From Bacteroidales bacterium F22 (lineage in GTDB: Bacteria > Bacteroidota > Bacteroidia > Bacteroidales > Bacteroidaceae), in contig CP095414.1 in the NCBI GenBank assembly GCA_029541985.1, positions 1,364,001 through 1,428,000 of the forward strand: DNA of 64,000 nucleotides, in the 5' to 3' direction. Both the position numbers and the translations under genes were made by a program. The notes beneath the pieces are model-generated. The model had not been told where the DNA came from and did not search any database. It worked only from the letters and a program-made list of their open reading frames with translations. Of the stretch, positions 8,915-17,567 are shown piece by piece (within the stretch, counting starts at the first letter, position 1; every line of letters begins with the position of its first letter).

Positions 8915-9379
8915 ATGGCTTACATGTCAGAAGAAGGGTATAACAAAATACTCGCTGAACTTAAACATTTGGAAAGCGTAGAGCGTCCACATATTTCAGA
9001 TCAAATAGCTGAAGCTCGTGACAAAGGCGACCTTTCAGAGAATGCAGAATATGATGCAGCCAAAGAGGCGCAAGGGATGCTAGAAATGCGCATCAACAAT
9101 CTTAAAGTAATTCTATCAGATGCAAAAATTATCGATGTCAATATGATCGATACAGACACTGTGAAAATTCTAAATAAAGTGGAACTCAAGAATGTAAAGA
9201 CAAATAAGACAATGACTTACACACTTGTGTCTGAAGGAGAAGCAAATCTTAAAGAAGCTAAATTATCTGTCAATACGCCTATTGCTCAAGGGCTCTTGGG
9301 TAAAAAAGTGGGAGATATTGTAGAGATTAAGATTCCTCATGGTACAATAGAATTTGAGATTATGAATATTTCAATCTAA
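8915..9379 (+). CDS. greA: Transcription elongation factor GreA
   Basis: Binds RNA polymerase in the secondary channel and triggers cleavage of backtracked RNA. It has 154 aa, close to the usual 158. The N-terminal coiled coil carries the tip motif GDLSENAEYDAAKEAQ (acidic residues D39 and E42, matching the catalytic acidic pair), followed by the C-terminal FKBP-like domain (GLLGKKVGDIVEI). It is followed 28 bp later by the HIT gene, so the two are likely cotranscribed. An attenuator-like hairpin in its leader may autoregulate it. Confidence 0.96.
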   Translation: MAYMSEEGYNKILAELKHLESVERPHISDQIAEARDKGDLSENAEYDAAKEAQGMLEMRINNLKVILSDAKIIDVNMIDTDTVKILNKVELKNVKTNKTMTYTLVSEGEANLKEAKLSVNTPIAQGLLGKKVGDIVEIKIPHGTIEFEIMNISI

Positions 9380-9407
9380 TAACCATCAATTACAAAATCG
9401 ATTAATC

Positions 9408-9800
9408 ATGTCCACACTATTCACTAAAATAATAAAAGGAGAAATCCCTAGTTATAAAGTAGCAGAAAATGACCAATTCTTTGCATTTTTAGATATTAAT
9501 CAATTTGCAAAAGGACATACTTTGGTCATTCCTAAACAAGAAGGAGATTATATTTTTGACTTAGATGAAGAGACCTTTATAGCTTATCAATTATATGCTA
9601 GAAAAATAGCGATGGCTATAGAAAAGGCAATACCATGTAAACGCATCGCAACTGCAGTCATCGGACTTGAAGTACCTCATACTCATATTCATTTGGTTCC
9701 TATCCAACAAGAAAATGACATGAACTTTGCTAAGAACAATAAACAAGTATCTCCAGAAGAAATGGAGCACATCGCTGCCGCTATACGAAAAGAATTATAA
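9408..9800 (+). CDS. HIT-family nucleotide hydrolase/transferase
   Basis: Histidine-triad protein of the HINT/Fhit-like branch, 130 aa. The catalytic triad is seen as HTHIHLVP (His 91, 93, 95), the nucleotide-binding strand as GHTLVIPKQ, and the N-terminal signature as FTKIIKGEIPSYKV. The family hydrolyses nucleoside phosphoramidates or dinucleoside polyphosphates in the cytoplasm; the natural substrate cannot be told from sequence. It lies in the greA operon, closed by the terminator at 9835. Confidence 0.92.
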   Translation: MSTLFTKIIKGEIPSYKVAENDQFFAFLDINQFAKGHTLVIPKQEGDYIFDLDEETFIAYQLYARKIAMAIEKAIPCKRIATAVIGLEVPHTHIHLVPIQQENDMNFAKNNKQVSPEEMEHIAAAIRKEL

Positions 9801-9834
9801 CACGACAGGGATTTCTCGATTATAAAAAATAAAT

Positions 9835-9870
9835 GACGAGCCAATCAATTTTAAAATTGATTGGCTCGTC
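9835..9870. terminator. Bidirectional terminator between HIT gene and manC
   Basis: Perfect 36-base palindrome: 18-bp arms, with GACGAGCC as the outer stem and an apical core ATCAAT-TTTAAA-ATTGAT. It is followed by TTTCTTT on the plus strand and sits between convergent genes. Confidence 0.88.
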
Positions 9871-9904
9871 TTTCTTTATGTAAACTAAGGTAATCTTAGA
9901 ACCA

Positions 9905-11032
9905 TTACATTAGTTTTTTACGAGGATATTTGAGAAGAGCAGACGTAATATAATCCCGAATCTTAACGTCATCATTGCTCGGACATATTAAAAGTAAATT
10001 GTCTTCTTCTACTACGAGATAGTTTTCTAACCCTTCTATGATAGCTAGTTTGTTCTTAGGTATCTTTACCAAACAGCCTTTTGTATCATATAATTCAGTA
10101 GTACTGTCAAGCAAGACATTGTCATTCTCATCATGGATAGCATGCTGATGCAGTGAACTCCACGAACCTAAATCAGTCCATCCGAAATCACCTATTGATA
10201 CCGTAACATTATCAGCATATTCCAAGATACCGTAGTCAATAGAGACTGAATCACAAGTCGGGAAATTTGTATCGATCCAACTTTGCTCATCTGGAGTATC
10301 AAAATAAGGAACCCCTTGTTCCATTTTATCTGCCAAGTCAGGCAATCGGTCACGTATAGCCTTGAGAATCACATCAATATGCCAGATGAAATGTCCTGAG
10401 TTCCAATAAAATTCACCACTCTCAACGAATAGTTTAGCTTGTTCATACTCTGGTTTCTCTGTAAATGTCTTGACATGATACAGACGATTCGATGTGGTAC
10501 CACCTACTTCATCATCAACTTGTATATAGCCGTAACTAGTATCAGGTCTATTCGGATTAATACCGATGGTCAGAATATCTTTTCGTTTACTCGCAACAGC
10601 CAACCCCTGAGAGATTCTCTCTAGAAATTCATCTTCTTCCATGATTAGATGGTCTGCTGGGCAGACAACGACTGTTGCATCAGGATCCATTTTTTTGATA
10701 CGATAAGAAGCCCATGCAATACATGGTGCAGTACTTCTATTGACTGGTTCAAACATTATATTCTCTTCAGGAAGGTCAGGCAATTGGTCCAATAAGAACT
10801 GCTTAAAATTTGTACCAGTGATGACGAATATTCGTTCTTTAGGAATAATTTTCAAATAACGTTTATAAGTCATTTGTATCATCGTCTGTCCTACTCCAAG
10901 AAGGTCAAGAAATTGTTTAGGTTTTGAGGGTTTACTGATCGGCCAGAATCTAGTTCCAAGTCCACCAGCTAGTATAATGCAATAACTATGGGGCTGTTGA
11001 GCATAATGCTCTTCAATAAGTTGTTTATTCAT
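9905..11032 (-). CDS. manC: Mannose-1-phosphate guanylyltransferase
   Basis: Makes GDP-mannose from mannose-1-phosphate and GTP for surface glycan and glycoprotein synthesis. At 375 aa it is the short form (pyrophosphorylase only, without the phosphomannose-isomerase cupin). The nucleotidyltransferase signature GGLGTRFWPxS...PKQF is at residues 23-41. Other landmarks are VCPADH, the FTEKP motif in VKTFTEKPEYEQA, and WNSGHFIW. It is a lone gene; a weak -7 match (TACCTTTA, 11083-11090, minus strand) lies about 50 bp upstream. Confidence 0.93.
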   Translation of the reverse strand: MNKQLIEEHYAQQPHSYCIILAGGLGTRFWPISKPSKPKQFLDLLGVGQTMIQMTYKRYLKIIPKERIFVITGTNFKQFLLDQLPDLPEENIMFEPVNRSTAPCIAWASYRIKKMDPDATVVVCPADHLIMEEDEFLERISQGLAVASKRKDILTIGINPNRPDTSYGYIQVDDEVGGTTSNRLYHVKTFTEKPEYEQAKLFVESGEFYWNSGHFIWHIDVILKAIRDRLPDLADKMEQGVPYFDTPDEQSWIDTNFPTCDSVSIDYGILEYADNVTVSIGDFGWTDLGSWSSLHQHAIHDENDNVLLDSTTELYDTKGCLVKIPKNKLAIIEGLENYLVVEEDNLLLICPSNDDVKIRDYITSALLKYPRKKLM

Positions 11033-11182
11033 TATTAGTTAACTAAAGATTTAACTACTACATATTCATTATAAAACTGATATAAAGGTACGGTTTTTAG
11101 CAGACATAACTCATAAAACAATCTTAAAAAATGAATCTGAAAAAAAAATCTTCAAATGTATTGGAGATTTCAAAAAAGCTTG

Positions 11183-11190
11183 TATCTTTG
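11183..11190 (+). promoter_or_regulatory. -7 box of the tRNA-Leu promoter
   Basis: TATCTTTG with TTGG at 11161-11164 as a near -33 match (18-bp spacing), 35 bp upstream of the mature tRNA. Confidence 0.65.
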
Positions 11191-11225
11191 CATTCGCAAT
11201 TAGGAATTACCTTTCCAATGTGAAT

Positions 11226-11307
11226 GCCCAGATGGCGGAATAGGTAGACGCGCTGGTCTCAAACACCAGTGGAGCAATCCGTGCCGGTTCGATCCCGGCT
11301 CTGGGTA
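11226..11307 (+). tRNA. tRNA-Leu (anticodon CAA)
   Basis: Acceptor arms GCCCAGA and TCTGGGT pair with one G-U end pair. The anticodon stem CTGGT/ACCAG holds the loop CTCAAAC with anticodon CAA, reading UUG. There is a long class-II variable arm (GG AGCAA TCC) and a T arm with GGTTCGATCC. The discriminator base is A, and the 3' CCA is not encoded (the genome reads CAA). The gene is followed at once by its own terminator. Confidence 0.96.
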
Positions 11308-11314
11308 CAAAATT

Positions 11315-11357
11315 AACTCTGCAGATTATTGTTAATAATAGTCTGCGGAGTTTTTTT
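11315..11357 (+). terminator. Terminator of tRNA-Leu
   Basis: Long hairpin (arms starting with AACTC at 11315 and ending with GAGTT at 11352, with a few mismatches) followed by seven Ts. The 188 bases from here to the next gene hold no feature I can name. Confidence 0.88.
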
Positions 11358-11545
11358 ATTGCCCACTTAATTTCTTTTGTACCTTTAATCATTTTCCTTT
11401 ATAATTTCTGTTTAGACCACTTTCTTTTGTGGTTATAGCTAAACGTCACATCTAGTGAAACAACTACATAAACAAAACAGTAAAAGCTGAATAAAATTAA
11501 ACCTTTCTCCTTTTAAAGAGTCATAATAGCAAACATCAAAAGAAT

Positions 11546-13969
11546 ATGACTATAAAACAGATTAAATTATCGTGTACCACATTAATCGTGATTCTTAGTT
11601 CATGGTCCAATGTAAAGGCAGACAAAAAATCATTATCCTATCCAATCGTAGATACTAATCAGCAGTATTGTTACAATGAGACTAAAAGCATTCCTGCTCC
11701 GGAGCAAGGAGAAGCCTTTTTTGGTCAGGACGGTAACATTGAGGGAAATCAACCTGATTATAAGGACAATGGAGATGGAACTGTTACTGATAAAGTAACC
11801 AGTCTGATGTGGCAACAAGATATGGGCAGAAAAATGACTATGGCAGAGGCCAAGAAAAAGGTACAAGAACTGAACCTAGGCGGCTACAATGACTGGCGCA
11901 TTCCTAACATAAAGGAACTATATTCGCTAATTGAATTTAATGGGAGTTCGAATGGCGAAAAAGCTGGTCAGCAGCGTTTTATTGACACCCGTTATTTTAA
12001 ACAGCCGTTAGGAGGTGAAGGCAATGACACCAGCAGTCGTGAGATTGATGCACAGACATGGTCATCCACCATCTACCAAGGGCTTACTATGGTTACTGAC
12101 TCCACCTGTTTCGGAGTTAACTTCGTTGATGGACGAATCAAGGGTTACGGGATGACCAACAAACGAACTGGCGAAGCCAACAAAATGTATTTTCGCTTTG
12201 TCAGAGGAAATAAACAATATGGCAAAAATAATTTTATTGACAACGGTAACGGTACCATAAGTGACCTTGCGACAGGATTGATGTGGCAGAAGGCTGACGA
12301 TGGGAACACCTATACTTGGAAGGAAGCTCTGCAATATGCCAACGACTTGAAATTGGCTGGTTATAACGATTGGCATCTACCAAATGCAAAGGAACTACAG
12401 AGTATTGTAAACTATGACCGTAGTCCTGACTATACAAATTCACCTGCCATTGACCCTATTTTTGAGTGTACGAAAGATAATATCGCAGAAGGAAAGACAG
12501 GATGGCATTATTACTGGACATCAACCACTCATCTTGATGGACTTATTCCAGCTTCTGAAGCATGCTACCTATCCTTTGGACATGCTTGGGGAAGACAGCC
12601 ACGTACCGATGAACTATGTGATGTCCATGGAGCCGGTGCTCAGAGAAGTGATCCCAAAACGGGAAACAAAGAAGATTACCCTAAGTATTTCGGTCCTCAG
12701 AAAGATCTGCAATCTGTTTACAATGCTGTAAGATGTTACCGACTAATCAATTCTAGTGATCTAAAAATAGTAACGGGTATCAAGGCAGACCCTGACTACA
12801 AGAATCAGGATAAGAAGAATAGGCAAAAACAAAAGAGCAAAGGACCTCACTTCTCTTTTAATCCGATTTTTGTACAACCGAGTATCTCTACCCACAAAGC
12901 AGACTGGCGTTTTGCCTTCATCAGTGACAACCACATAGGAAATTGTGCTAATGGGGTCATGGAGGCTATTGTGCAAAATGTCATCAAGAACGATGTGAAG
13001 GTTGTTCTTTTCTGTGGTGACAATATTAACAGTGGTAAAAGTATAGACGACAGTCAGTTTGAGCTTCAACTAAAAGAATGGAAGAAGAAAGCACGCCCCC
13101 TTTATGATGCCGGCATCAAGGTTCTTGTAATTAGAGGAAATCATGAGGCAGATACGAAGAAAGCACAAAGCCTCTGGGAAGAATCATTTGGAAATGACCT
13201 TAACAAGACACTTACTTATCGCAATGTCACTTTCCTTGGACTCGACTGCTATGAAGAGGGTGAGGAAATCGTAAACATGTCATGGATTAAGAACATGATC
13301 AAAAAGAATAAGAGCAACATTGTCGTCCCTTTTGGGCATGAAGCCATATTTTCATCATATACTTTTCATCCCAACGTACTTGATAAGCATATCGGTCAGC
13401 GAGATGAGCTTTGGCAACTCTTTACCAACAATGGCATAAAGGATTATTTCTGTGGTCACTCTCATATGTACAACCATTCTACCATGTCAAAAGATGGCAA
13501 AACACTTCACCAATATGTTATCGGTGGCGGAGGTGGTTGGCTGCAACCAAAGAAAGATCCAGAAAATAAAAACAAAGAGAATTTCACCATCAGTCTGGTT
13601 GAGTATAAGTCGGAATATGGCTATGAACTAGTCAATGTAATTAACAATACCCTTTACCCCGAATGGATAAAAATAGCTAGTGGAACAGTACAGACACCAG
13701 GAAAAGGCAACAAAGGTAAAACCTCAAGGACATCAACAATAGAGACCGTTACTGTGAGAATGACTAAACAACTAAATTTGACAGCGAAGCAAGTAAAGAG
13801 AGTCAAAGAAATCAACAATAGATACCCATCATTGTTTAGCAAGTCTGCAACTATTTCAAGAGCTGTAAGAAAGAAAATGCACGATGCCTATGCAAACGAG
13901 CTCAGAACAGTACTCAGCAGTGCTCAATATACAAAATGGACCACACAACGTAAATCGCGCAGAAGGTAG
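11546..13969 (+). CDS. Exported fusion: two Lcl_C/DUF1566 domains plus calcineurin-like metallophosphoesterase
   Basis: An 807-aa protein with an N-terminal signal peptide (cleavage near residue 25, NVKA-D). Two DUF1566/Lcl_C-type domains follow, at ~70-222 (DNGDGTVTD, LMWQ, GGYNDWRIPN) and ~228-400 (DNGNGTISD, LMWQ, AGYNDWHLPN). Residues ~452-665 form a metallophosphoesterase with all metal-binding blocks present: SDNHIG (D461, H463), CGDN (D492), GNHE (N532, H533), FGHE (H598) and CGHSH (H638, H640). A basic linker leads to a helical tail (~740-807) resembling a Spy/LTXXQ-type helix. The protein therefore looks catalytically intact and extracytoplasmic, and the substrate is unknown. The fusion is unusual: DUF1566 normally occurs in adhesin-like surface proteins. 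The gene precedes a TonB receptor. Confidence 0.82.
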   Translation: MTIKQIKLSCTTLIVILSSWSNVKADKKSLSYPIVDTNQQYCYNETKSIPAPEQGEAFFGQDGNIEGNQPDYKDNGDGTVTDKVTSLMWQQDMGRKMTMAEAKKKVQELNLGGYNDWRIPNIKELYSLIEFNGSSNGEKAGQQRFIDTRYFKQPLGGEGNDTSSREIDAQTWSSTIYQGLTMVTDSTCFGVNFVDGRIKGYGMTNKRTGEANKMYFRFVRGNKQYGKNNFIDNGNGTISDLATGLMWQKADDGNTYTWKEALQYANDLKLAGYNDWHLPNAKELQSIVNYDRSPDYTNSPAIDPIFECTKDNIAEGKTGWHYYWTSTTHLDGLIPASEACYLSFGHAWGRQPRTDELCDVHGAGAQRSDPKTGNKEDYPKYFGPQKDLQSVYNAVRCYRLINSSDLKIVTGIKADPDYKNQDKKNRQKQKSKGPHFSFNPIFVQPSISTHKADWRFAFISDNHIGNCANGVMEAIVQNVIKNDVKVVLFCGDNINSGKSIDDSQFELQLKEWKKKARPLYDAGIKVLVIRGNHEADTKKAQSLWEESFGNDLNKTLTYRNVTFLGLDCYEEGEEIVNMSWIKNMIKKNKSNIVVPFGHEAIFSSYTFHPNVLDKHIGQRDELWQLFTNNGIKDYFCGHSHMYNHSTMSKDGKTLHQYVIGGGGGWLQPKKDPENKNKENFTISLVEYKSEYGYELVNVINNTLYPEWIKIASGTVQTPGKGNKGKTSRTSTIETVTVRMTKQLNLTAKQVKRVKEINNRYPSLFSKSATISRAVRKKMHDAYANELRTVLSSAQYTKWTTQRKSRRR

Positions 13970-13981
13970 GTCTGCTTTTTT
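13959..13981 (+). terminator. Short terminator overlapping the stop codon
   Basis: GCAGA (13959-13963) pairs with TCTGC (13971-13975), followed by six Ts. The TAG stop codon lies in the loop. The 5-bp stem makes it a modest candidate. Confidence 0.45.
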
Positions 13982-14089
13982 ATCCTATATCATAAACTGA
14001 ACCATCAATCTAATCTAGAATAAGTTCAATAGTAATTTACTCATCAATTATCCTCATTTATTGGTATTGATAGCTCCTGGTCAATACAG

Positions 14090-14097
14090 TACCTTTG
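14090..14097 (+). promoter_or_regulatory. -7 box of the TonB-receptor promoter
   Basis: TACCTTTG, 42 bp before the ATG at 14140. The longest open frame would begin inside this box, which supports the later start. Confidence 0.6.
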
Positions 14098-14139
14098 CAA
14101 CATCGTATAAGTAGTATTCATAATAAAAGGAATAAAAAG

Positions 14140-16125
14140 ATGTTTAGATTTACAAGAACTTCAATCATTTTAGCCACCTATGCTCTATCTATCATGTTCT
14201 CTACCCCCTTAAGAGCTCGAGAACTAGTTGCCCCAAACTTTATAGAAACCGATTCACTAAACAGTGATTCAAGTTTCATTCAGAAGATGCTCAATTTAGA
14301 TGAGATAGTCATCACTGGTACACGCACCCCTAAATTATACAGTAAGAGTCCTATCTTAACTAAAATCATCTCATCTAAGTCACTCGAGCAAGCAGGAACG
14401 ACATCACTTCAAGATGCTCTTTTAGATAACGTACCTGGTCTAATAACGGACAATAATGCTATGGGTAGTAACTTGAAGCTTAGAGGACTGAGTAGTCGAT
14501 ATATTCTGTTCTTGCTAGATGGACAACCACTAATGAAAGAAGGAGCAAACGGAAATGTCGACCTCAACCAAATAAATATTGATGATATCGACCATATAGA
14601 ATATTTAGGTGGAGCTGCAAGTGCGCTTTATGGTTCAAATGCAGTAGGTGCAGTCATTAACTTCATCTCTAAGAAAAACACGAGTAAATGGTCAGCAGGT
14701 CTGAATGAAACAAATGGTTCTAACGATACGAAACGCTTAAGTATACATGTGAATAATAACAATCGTATCTTGAATACGAAATGGAGCGGATTCAGAAACT
14801 CAAGTGATGGTTTTAAAGGAACCACTTCAACCAATACACAGTATGCCTACCTCAGCTATGGGTCTAATCTCTCGCTAACTCTTCATCCCAGTGATTATTG
14901 GGATACAAAAGCAACGACTAGCTTTTTTCAACACAAAACATATCAAGTCATAGATGAGCAAGGATTAATTATGGATAATTTAGAACGTAAGCTCAACACC
15001 TCGCTAGTCACCAATATTTACAATTCAAATAAGAGTAATATACTTAGCTTATCAGGAAATTACCAATTATATGACACATACAATACCTACTTAGAAAATA
15101 AAGGAAACCAACAAAAAAGTTTAGAATCAACTATTTACAAGATTGAGCTATTAGACACTTGGACACCAAGTGAAGTGCTTCAAATAGTTAGCGGCATCGG
15201 ATATGACTACAAGGATATCTGGTCTGAATCATTCTTAGGAATAATTCCTACACGGCAATCTGTAGAAGAGAATCATACGTTGGCTCAAGCTGACTGGAAT
15301 ATAATAGACAATCTTACCTTAGTGAGTGGACTCCGTCTCACACACAACCAATCATTCGGTTCATCTGTTGACCCTAAAATATCTCTGATGTACACGCTTA
15401 ATAGCTGGAAATTTAGAACTGGATTTAGTACCGCATTTAGATCTCCTTCAGTACGTGAACTTTATTATGATTTCCATCACGGACCTACATTTCAGATAGA
15501 AGGAAATCCTGATTTAGATGCTGAAAAGGGGAAATACTATTCAGTTTCTATAGAATATACACTTGGAAACTTTAATACATCGATTAGTGGATTTTACAAT
15601 AAGATAAATAATAAGATAGATGGTGTGTATTCAATGAATCAAGAAAGTATGGTCTATTCATATATCAATATAAACAAGACTACATTAAAAGGATTTGATA
15701 TCAATACAGCATGGGCTATCAACACAGAGTGGTTACTCAAAGGAGCTTATAGCTACTGCGATGCAAAGGACGACAATACAGGATTACAGCTCCAAAGCAA
15801 TATGAGACATACAGGTAATGCATCTTTGACTTGGAGTCCATCGTTGCTAGGACAACCAATGAGTTTACTATTATCAGGAAGATTCAGTTCTCCTCAACAA
15901 TATGAGAATCTAGAGATAGACAAAGAAACAGGTAAACAGAGAATTAATAATACTAACTCTAAACCATATAAGATTGTCAAGTTTACCTACACCAAACCAT
16001 TCAAGATAGGACAACAAACCATAAAACTATCTTTCAAAATAGATAATATCTTTGATTTTGAAGATAGCACATATCATTTTCCAGGACGCACCTATACCTT
16101 TGGGTTCAGTTATCACATTAACTAG
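14140..16125 (+). CDS. TonB-dependent outer-membrane receptor (not SusC type)
   Basis: Start chosen at the ATG at 14140 (MFRFTRTS...), giving 661 aa with a signal peptide ending near PLRA-RE. A TonB-box-like stretch EIVITGTR is followed by the plug domain (LQDALLDNVPGL, LKLRGLSSRYILFLLDGQPL, GAASALYGSNAVGAVINFISK) and a beta-barrel ending in an aromatic residue motif (FGFSYHIN). There is no N-terminal carboxypeptidase-like domain, so it belongs to the BtuB/siderophore/haem receptor type rather than the SusC type. The ligand cannot be read from sequence. It directly follows the Lcl-phosphoesterase gene on the same strand but has its own promoter. Confidence 0.88.
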   Translation: MFRFTRTSIILATYALSIMFSTPLRARELVAPNFIETDSLNSDSSFIQKMLNLDEIVITGTRTPKLYSKSPILTKIISSKSLEQAGTTSLQDALLDNVPGLITDNNAMGSNLKLRGLSSRYILFLLDGQPLMKEGANGNVDLNQINIDDIDHIEYLGGAASALYGSNAVGAVINFISKKNTSKWSAGLNETNGSNDTKRLSIHVNNNNRILNTKWSGFRNSSDGFKGTTSTNTQYAYLSYGSNLSLTLHPSDYWDTKATTSFFQHKTYQVIDEQGLIMDNLERKLNTSLVTNIYNSNKSNILSLSGNYQLYDTYNTYLENKGNQQKSLESTIYKIELLDTWTPSEVLQIVSGIGYDYKDIWSESFLGIIPTRQSVEENHTLAQADWNIIDNLTLVSGLRLTHNQSFGSSVDPKISLMYTLNSWKFRTGFSTAFRSPSVRELYYDFHHGPTFQIEGNPDLDAEKGKYYSVSIEYTLGNFNTSISGFYNKINNKIDGVYSMNQESMVYSYININKTTLKGFDINTAWAINTEWLLKGAYSYCDAKDDNTGLQLQSNMRHTGNASLTWSPSLLGQPMSLLLSGRFSSPQQYENLEIDKETGKQRINNTNSKPYKIVKFTYTKPFKIGQQTIKLSFKIDNIFDFEDSTYHFPGRTYTFGFSYHIN

Positions 16126-16191
16126 ACGATTCACAGATAAAGAAAATAGATACCTAAATAACATAGGTCTATTAGACCACTATCTTATAGG

Positions 16192-16245
16192 TATATAAAA
16201 ATATTAGCAGAACCTTTTTACAGGTTCTGCTAATATTTTTATATA
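16192..16245. terminator. Bidirectional terminator between TonB receptor and ferritin-like gene
   Basis: Perfect 24-bp arms (16192-16215 and 16222-16245) with a 6-base loop and A/T tracts at the base. It sits between convergent genes. Unlike most other convergent terminators here it lacks the ATCA/TGAT apical core. Confidence 0.88.
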
Positions 16246-16258
16246 GAATCATCAGGCT

Positions 16259-16771
16259 TTACTTCCTAATCTTAGCCAAATCATTTTTCATTCGAGCAAG
16301 GTCTTTCAACCAGTCTTCAAGGTCATTTTCATGCTCAAGCTCTTCATTAAGAATTTGAACTGCCATCTGATAGGTAGCATGGTCTTTTCCATTTGTGAAA
16401 TCAGCAAGGTCTTGAAAACGTTCAATAGCACATCTTTCTCCGTGGAGATTTTGTGTCAATATAACTTCGATATAAGGATCAGAAGGCTCTTCATAGCGAC
16501 AAGTTGCCAACTTAGTCCATTCCATAGGATTCACCACTGGTGTACCACCTAGTTGAACGATTCTATCCACAATCAAAACAGCGTGACCTAGTTCTTGGTC
16601 AGCATGTAATAACAGTTCTGGTTCTACCTCACTTCTCATTGGACCTTCCATTAATCTCGCACCAATCCAATATTGATAATATGCAAGCCATTCTTCTGAT
16701 AATGCTGCATTTAGTTTCTTAATCAGTTCATCTGAATCAACTGATGAAATTTTAATTGCTTGTTTTCCCAT
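16259..16771 (-). CDS. Dps-like ferritin (thioferritin/DPSL type)
   Basis: Ferritin-like four-helix protein of 170 aa; start at the ATG at 16771 (MGKQAIKI...), because the upstream extension is not family-like. Ferroxidase-type residues are seen in EEWLAYYQYW, DQELGH, HGERC and EELEHEND. Two cysteines (in ATCRYEE and GERCAIE) match the Cys pair near the iron site of Dps-like DPSL/thioferritin proteins such as the one known from Bacteroides fragilis. Likely role: iron storage with peroxide detoxification in the cytoplasm. The upstream region holds only a poor -7 match (TAACTTTC, 16851-16858) and an inverted GTTCA-N2-TGAAC (16829-16840). Confidence 0.85.
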   Translation of the reverse strand: MGKQAIKISSVDSDELIKKLNAALSEEWLAYYQYWIGARLMEGPMRSEVEPELLLHADQELGHAVLIVDRIVQLGGTPVVNPMEWTKLATCRYEEPSDPYIEVILTQNLHGERCAIERFQDLADFTNGKDHATYQMAVQILNEELEHENDLEDWLKDLARMKNDLAKIRK

Positions 16772-16970
16772 AATCGTATTGTTTAATTTAAAATTATTAT
16801 TTAGAAAAATGTTTCGATACAAGGGTCTGTTCAAATGAACTGACGATTTCGAAAGTTACAAAAAATCAGAGATACAACGAATTATATCCTAACTATTCTC
16901 GTAAAAAGTCATAGAATTAGCAACTTTTTATATTCATTCAAGTAGAATAAATACAACGAATAATTATTTA

Positions 16971-17567
16971 TCAAGACTTCAATTCACTTCCATTAATAAG
17001 TCGCACAATATTAGCACGATGCATCAAAATAATGAGACAAGAACACGATAGTAAATAATAAAAAAGAGGGCTGAAACCATACAAGATCCATTGAATTAGA
17101 GGGAGTGTAAAAGCAATTACTATCGAACCCAATGATACATATCTAAATTTCCATTTGACTACAAAATACAGACCTACAGCGATAAATACTGAGTAAGGTG
17201 CTAGTAAGACCGTAGCACCTAAAGTCGTATTTACCCCTTTTCCTCCCTTGAAGCGTAAGAACAAACTAAAATCGTGTCCAAGAATAGCTGCCAACGCTAA
17301 AAATAAGATAAAATGAGGAATAGATACCAGAGGTTTAAACATGAGAAACAAAGCAATAGGCAACAGACCTTTTAGCATGTCAAGAAGTTGTGTAACTAGC
17401 CCTAGAGCATTGTTTGTCGTACGCCTGACATTGGTAGAACCTATGTTCCCACTCCCCAACTCTAGGATATTCAGACCAAAATAATGGCTAGTCAGTATAT
17501 AACCTACAGGTATAGAGCCTAGGACATAGGCTAATAGCAAAAAGATGATTTCACGCAGTAATATCAT
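16971..17567 (-). CDS. plsY: Glycerol-3-phosphate acyltransferase PlsY
   Basis: Integral membrane enzyme that transfers an acyl group from acyl-phosphate to glycerol-3-phosphate, the first step of phospholipid synthesis. Family motifs are present: GSIPVGY, GSGNIGSTNVRR and RFKGGKGV. It has 198 aa with five or more membrane segments, the normal size. The start overlaps the stop of the peroxiredoxin gene by 4 bp (ATGA type), so it is translationally coupled and is the last gene of a five-gene operon. The fused fatty-acid kinase upstream would provide its acyl-phosphate substrate. Confidence 0.95.
   Translation of the reverse strand: MILLREIIFLLLAYVLGSIPVGYILTSHYFGLNILELGSGNIGSTNVRRTTNNALGLVTQLLDMLKGLLPIALFLMFKPLVSIPHFILFLALAAILGHDFSLFLRFKGGKGVNTTLGATVLLAPYSVFIAVGLYFVVKWKFRYVSLGSIVIAFTLPLIQWILYGFSPLFYYLLSCSCLIILMHRANIVRLINGSELKS

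Noticed and set aside
11207-11392. ORF antisense to tRNA-Leu
   Set aside because: It is the mirror of the tRNA and its terminator.
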